Shown one piece after another: positions 12,398 through 13,730 of a stretch of DNA of 13,730 nt (position 1 is the first letter of the stretch; each line of letters starts with the position of its first letter). Both the position numbers and the translations under genes were made by a program. Origin of the DNA: an uncultured Ruminococcus sp. (GTDB lineage Bacteria > Bacillota > Clostridia > Oscillospirales > Ruminococcaceae); contig CAMWKY010000022.1 in assembly GCA_947174965.1 (NCBI GenBank), forward strand, positions 1 through 13,730, written 5' to 3'. Under the pieces are notes generated by a model. It was not told the origin of the DNA and did no database searches. It saw nothing but the letters and a program-made list of their open reading frames with translations.

Positions 12398-13730
12398 TCA
12401 ATCATTAAGTATGGTAAAGCGTTTTCCTGCTTTTTTATTCTGGATAATAACAGCCTCATCTTCCATCATGACTGGTATGCTGTTTTCGATACTGAATAAG
12501 CCCGATTTTTCAAGTCCTTTTCCAATCCAGATACCCGACGCATCAAACCAGTCTCTATGATTTTCAATGTCGATACTCTCAAAGTCTATTTTGTCCTTGT
12601 CAATGTCCTTTACAATATGGAAATATGCTCCCTTTTCTGCGTGCATCTTTTTCGGCGTGTCAAGGATTATATAATGAATATGTATTTCGGGAAGTTGTGT
12701 TATAGCCTGTTTTAAACAAGTAAAAACGGAGTTTGTCTCATCATTCAGCACATTTTCTTCAAATGAATTTACTATCACATATATGTGTGAAAGTTCTACA
12801 CCCTGTTTTATTGTCCATGTTCCGTCTGGTTGCTTTTCAAGCTGATGATAACGGTCAACATACATATTGCTGAAATTCCTGCTCCATTCAACAAGCTGTT
12901 CGGGCGTTGAAATATAAGTATAGCGTGAGTTTTCATGTTCTATACCGCCTGAACTATCAAGAAGCTGTACAGAAATACTGCTGTCACGTGAAAGAGCCTC
13001 TGCAAGATACGCTGAAAATCTCGTCAGCTTTGTTTCGCTTTCAGCTGAAATAAATGTTATGTACTTGTCGCTGAAATCATAGTAAACAACGTCACTTCCG
13101 TTCACGCCTAACGGCAGACAACTGTAATCCAGCTTATCTTCAAGTATATTTTCAACAGATATTCTGATATTTTTATAAGACGGTGCATAAACGTCATTAC
13201 AGTTCTCAACCGCATTTTTACAGAGTTCAGCAATTTCCTTTGCATCATCTCCGAAAACTGTTTCGTTGTCATCATCTTCAATAATATCATCAACATCAAA
13301 AATTTCTGCAATCTGAAATTTATATGTGATATTCTTTTCCTTTACAATGCCACTTCCCTTACATTCTGATGGTGTGATTCTGTCCGTTCTGCCTAATATG
13401 CTTATATAGTCGTTGGCATCATTCATTTTCAGCATGAAAACCTGCTGAATATACTGTTTGAGATTGAAATTTGTGCTTATTGTAGACGTTCCGACAACAA
13501 TAAATATTCCTCTCTTTACACCCTCTCTTGCAATATAGGTCAATGCTGAAATATCATCAGAAAACTTCTCCTTGAACTCCGTGTAATTGTTGAGAATAAA
13601 TACAATATTTGGCAGTTTCTGTCCGTTGCTTCTGCAATATTTTTCGTATTCGCCGTTATACTCTGCAAAAAGACTTGTCCTTCTCACAACCTCATCTTTT
13701 ATTGAATATATTATCTTACGCACGTTCTCT
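12398..13730 (-). CDS. EssC-type T7SS FtsK/SpoIIIE ATPase, C-terminal part (5' end outside window)
   Basis: C-terminal part of a type VII secretion (T7SSb) motor of the EssC/YukBA family, a membrane-anchored ATPase that drives WXG100 export. The reading frame is open to the right edge, so the true start, FHA domains, membrane segment and first ATPase domain would lie outside. About 443 residues are present (numbered from the GTG at 13723). Residues 1-135 look like the end of one FtsK module, with IKDEVVRRTSLF (7-19), PNIVFILNNYTEF (38-50) and ECKGSGIVKEK (120-130). An acidic linker (about 143-160) follows, then a second module from about 200 (SCLPLGVNGSD, 201-211) to the end. The Walker A position of this last module reads SAESETKLT (226-234), so it lacks GxxxxGKS. 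Two WXG100 genes follow 148 bases downstream. Family assignment rests on layout and context as well as sequence. Confidence 0.82.
   Translation of the reverse strand, partial: ENVRKIIYSIKDEVVRRTSLFAEYNGEYEKYCRSNGQKLPNIVFILNNYTEFKEKFSDDISALTYIAREGVKRGIFIVVGTSTISTNFNLKQYIQQVFMLKMNDANDYISILGRTDRITPSECKGSGIVKEKNITYKFQIAEIFDVDDIIEDDDNETVFGDDAKEIAELCKNAVENCNDVYAPSYKNIRISVENILEDKLDYSCLPLGVNGSDVVYYDFSDKYITFISAESETKLTRFSAYLAEALSRDSSISVQLLDSSGGIEHENSRYTYISTPEQLVEWSRNFSNMYVDRYHQLEKQPDGTWTIKQGVELSHIYVIVNSFEENVLNDETNSVFTCLKQAITQLPEIHIHYIILDTPKKMHAEKGAYFHIVKDIDKDKIDFESIDIENHRDWFDASGIWIGKGLEKSGLFSIENSIPVMMEDEAVIIQNKKAGKRFTILND

Overview
The window is a compact stretch of a low-to-mid-GC Gram-positive genome in which every recognisable gene lies on the minus strand, so gene order is read from the right edge to the left. 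The gene set points to an anaerobic clostridium, most plausibly Oscillospiraceae/Ruminococcus-like. It includes a Firmicutes-type ESX/T7SSb ATPase with WXG100 proteins, an FHA-SEDS-PBP block, a long-form hibernation factor, a stand-alone LUD protein and the NifU-like + GGGtGRT pair. SigA-like promoters, strong AGGAGG ribosome sites and U-tailed terminators fit this. The genus is inference; the phylum-level call is firmer.

Right part (about 9450-13730): the C-terminal portion of an EssC-type FtsK/SpoIIIE ATPase enters from the edge. A perfect TTGACA-17-TATAAT promoter then drives two adjacent WXG100-family genes, only one of which keeps the W-x-G turn. Next come a hairpin and a large lipoprotein with a lipobox, an SLH-like N-terminal region, a beta-rich middle, a Thr/Pro linker and a BIG2-type Ig domain, closed by a strong terminator. 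This looks like one edge of a type VII secretion locus with a candidate surface protein.

Middle part (6233-9360): a promoter drives three overlapping genes: a membrane-anchored FHA protein, a SEDS glycosyltransferase (FtsW/RodA/SpoVE family) and a class B-like penicillin-binding protein. Together they would form a peptidoglycan synthase with a phosphothreonine-reading subunit. No Ser/Thr kinase is present in the window.

Next (4040-6170): long-form ribosome hibernation factor HPF and an AIM24-family protein share an operon. A terminator-like hairpin separates them from a LUD-domain protein with a Cys-rich tail. Then (2150-4000) a NifU-like protein and a GGGtGRT protein, a tightly linked pair of unknown function, sit between their own promoter and terminator.

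Left part (1-2141): a divergent GyrB/ParE-type topoisomerase ATPase subunit has its own near-consensus promoter. The expected A-subunit partner would lie beyond the left edge. The last ~100 bases hold a cluster of GGCGTGC repeats.

No tRNA, rRNA, CRISPR array, insertion sequence or prophage gene was seen. No gap between genes exceeds about 160 bases, and the promoters and terminators listed account for most of the intergenic sequence.
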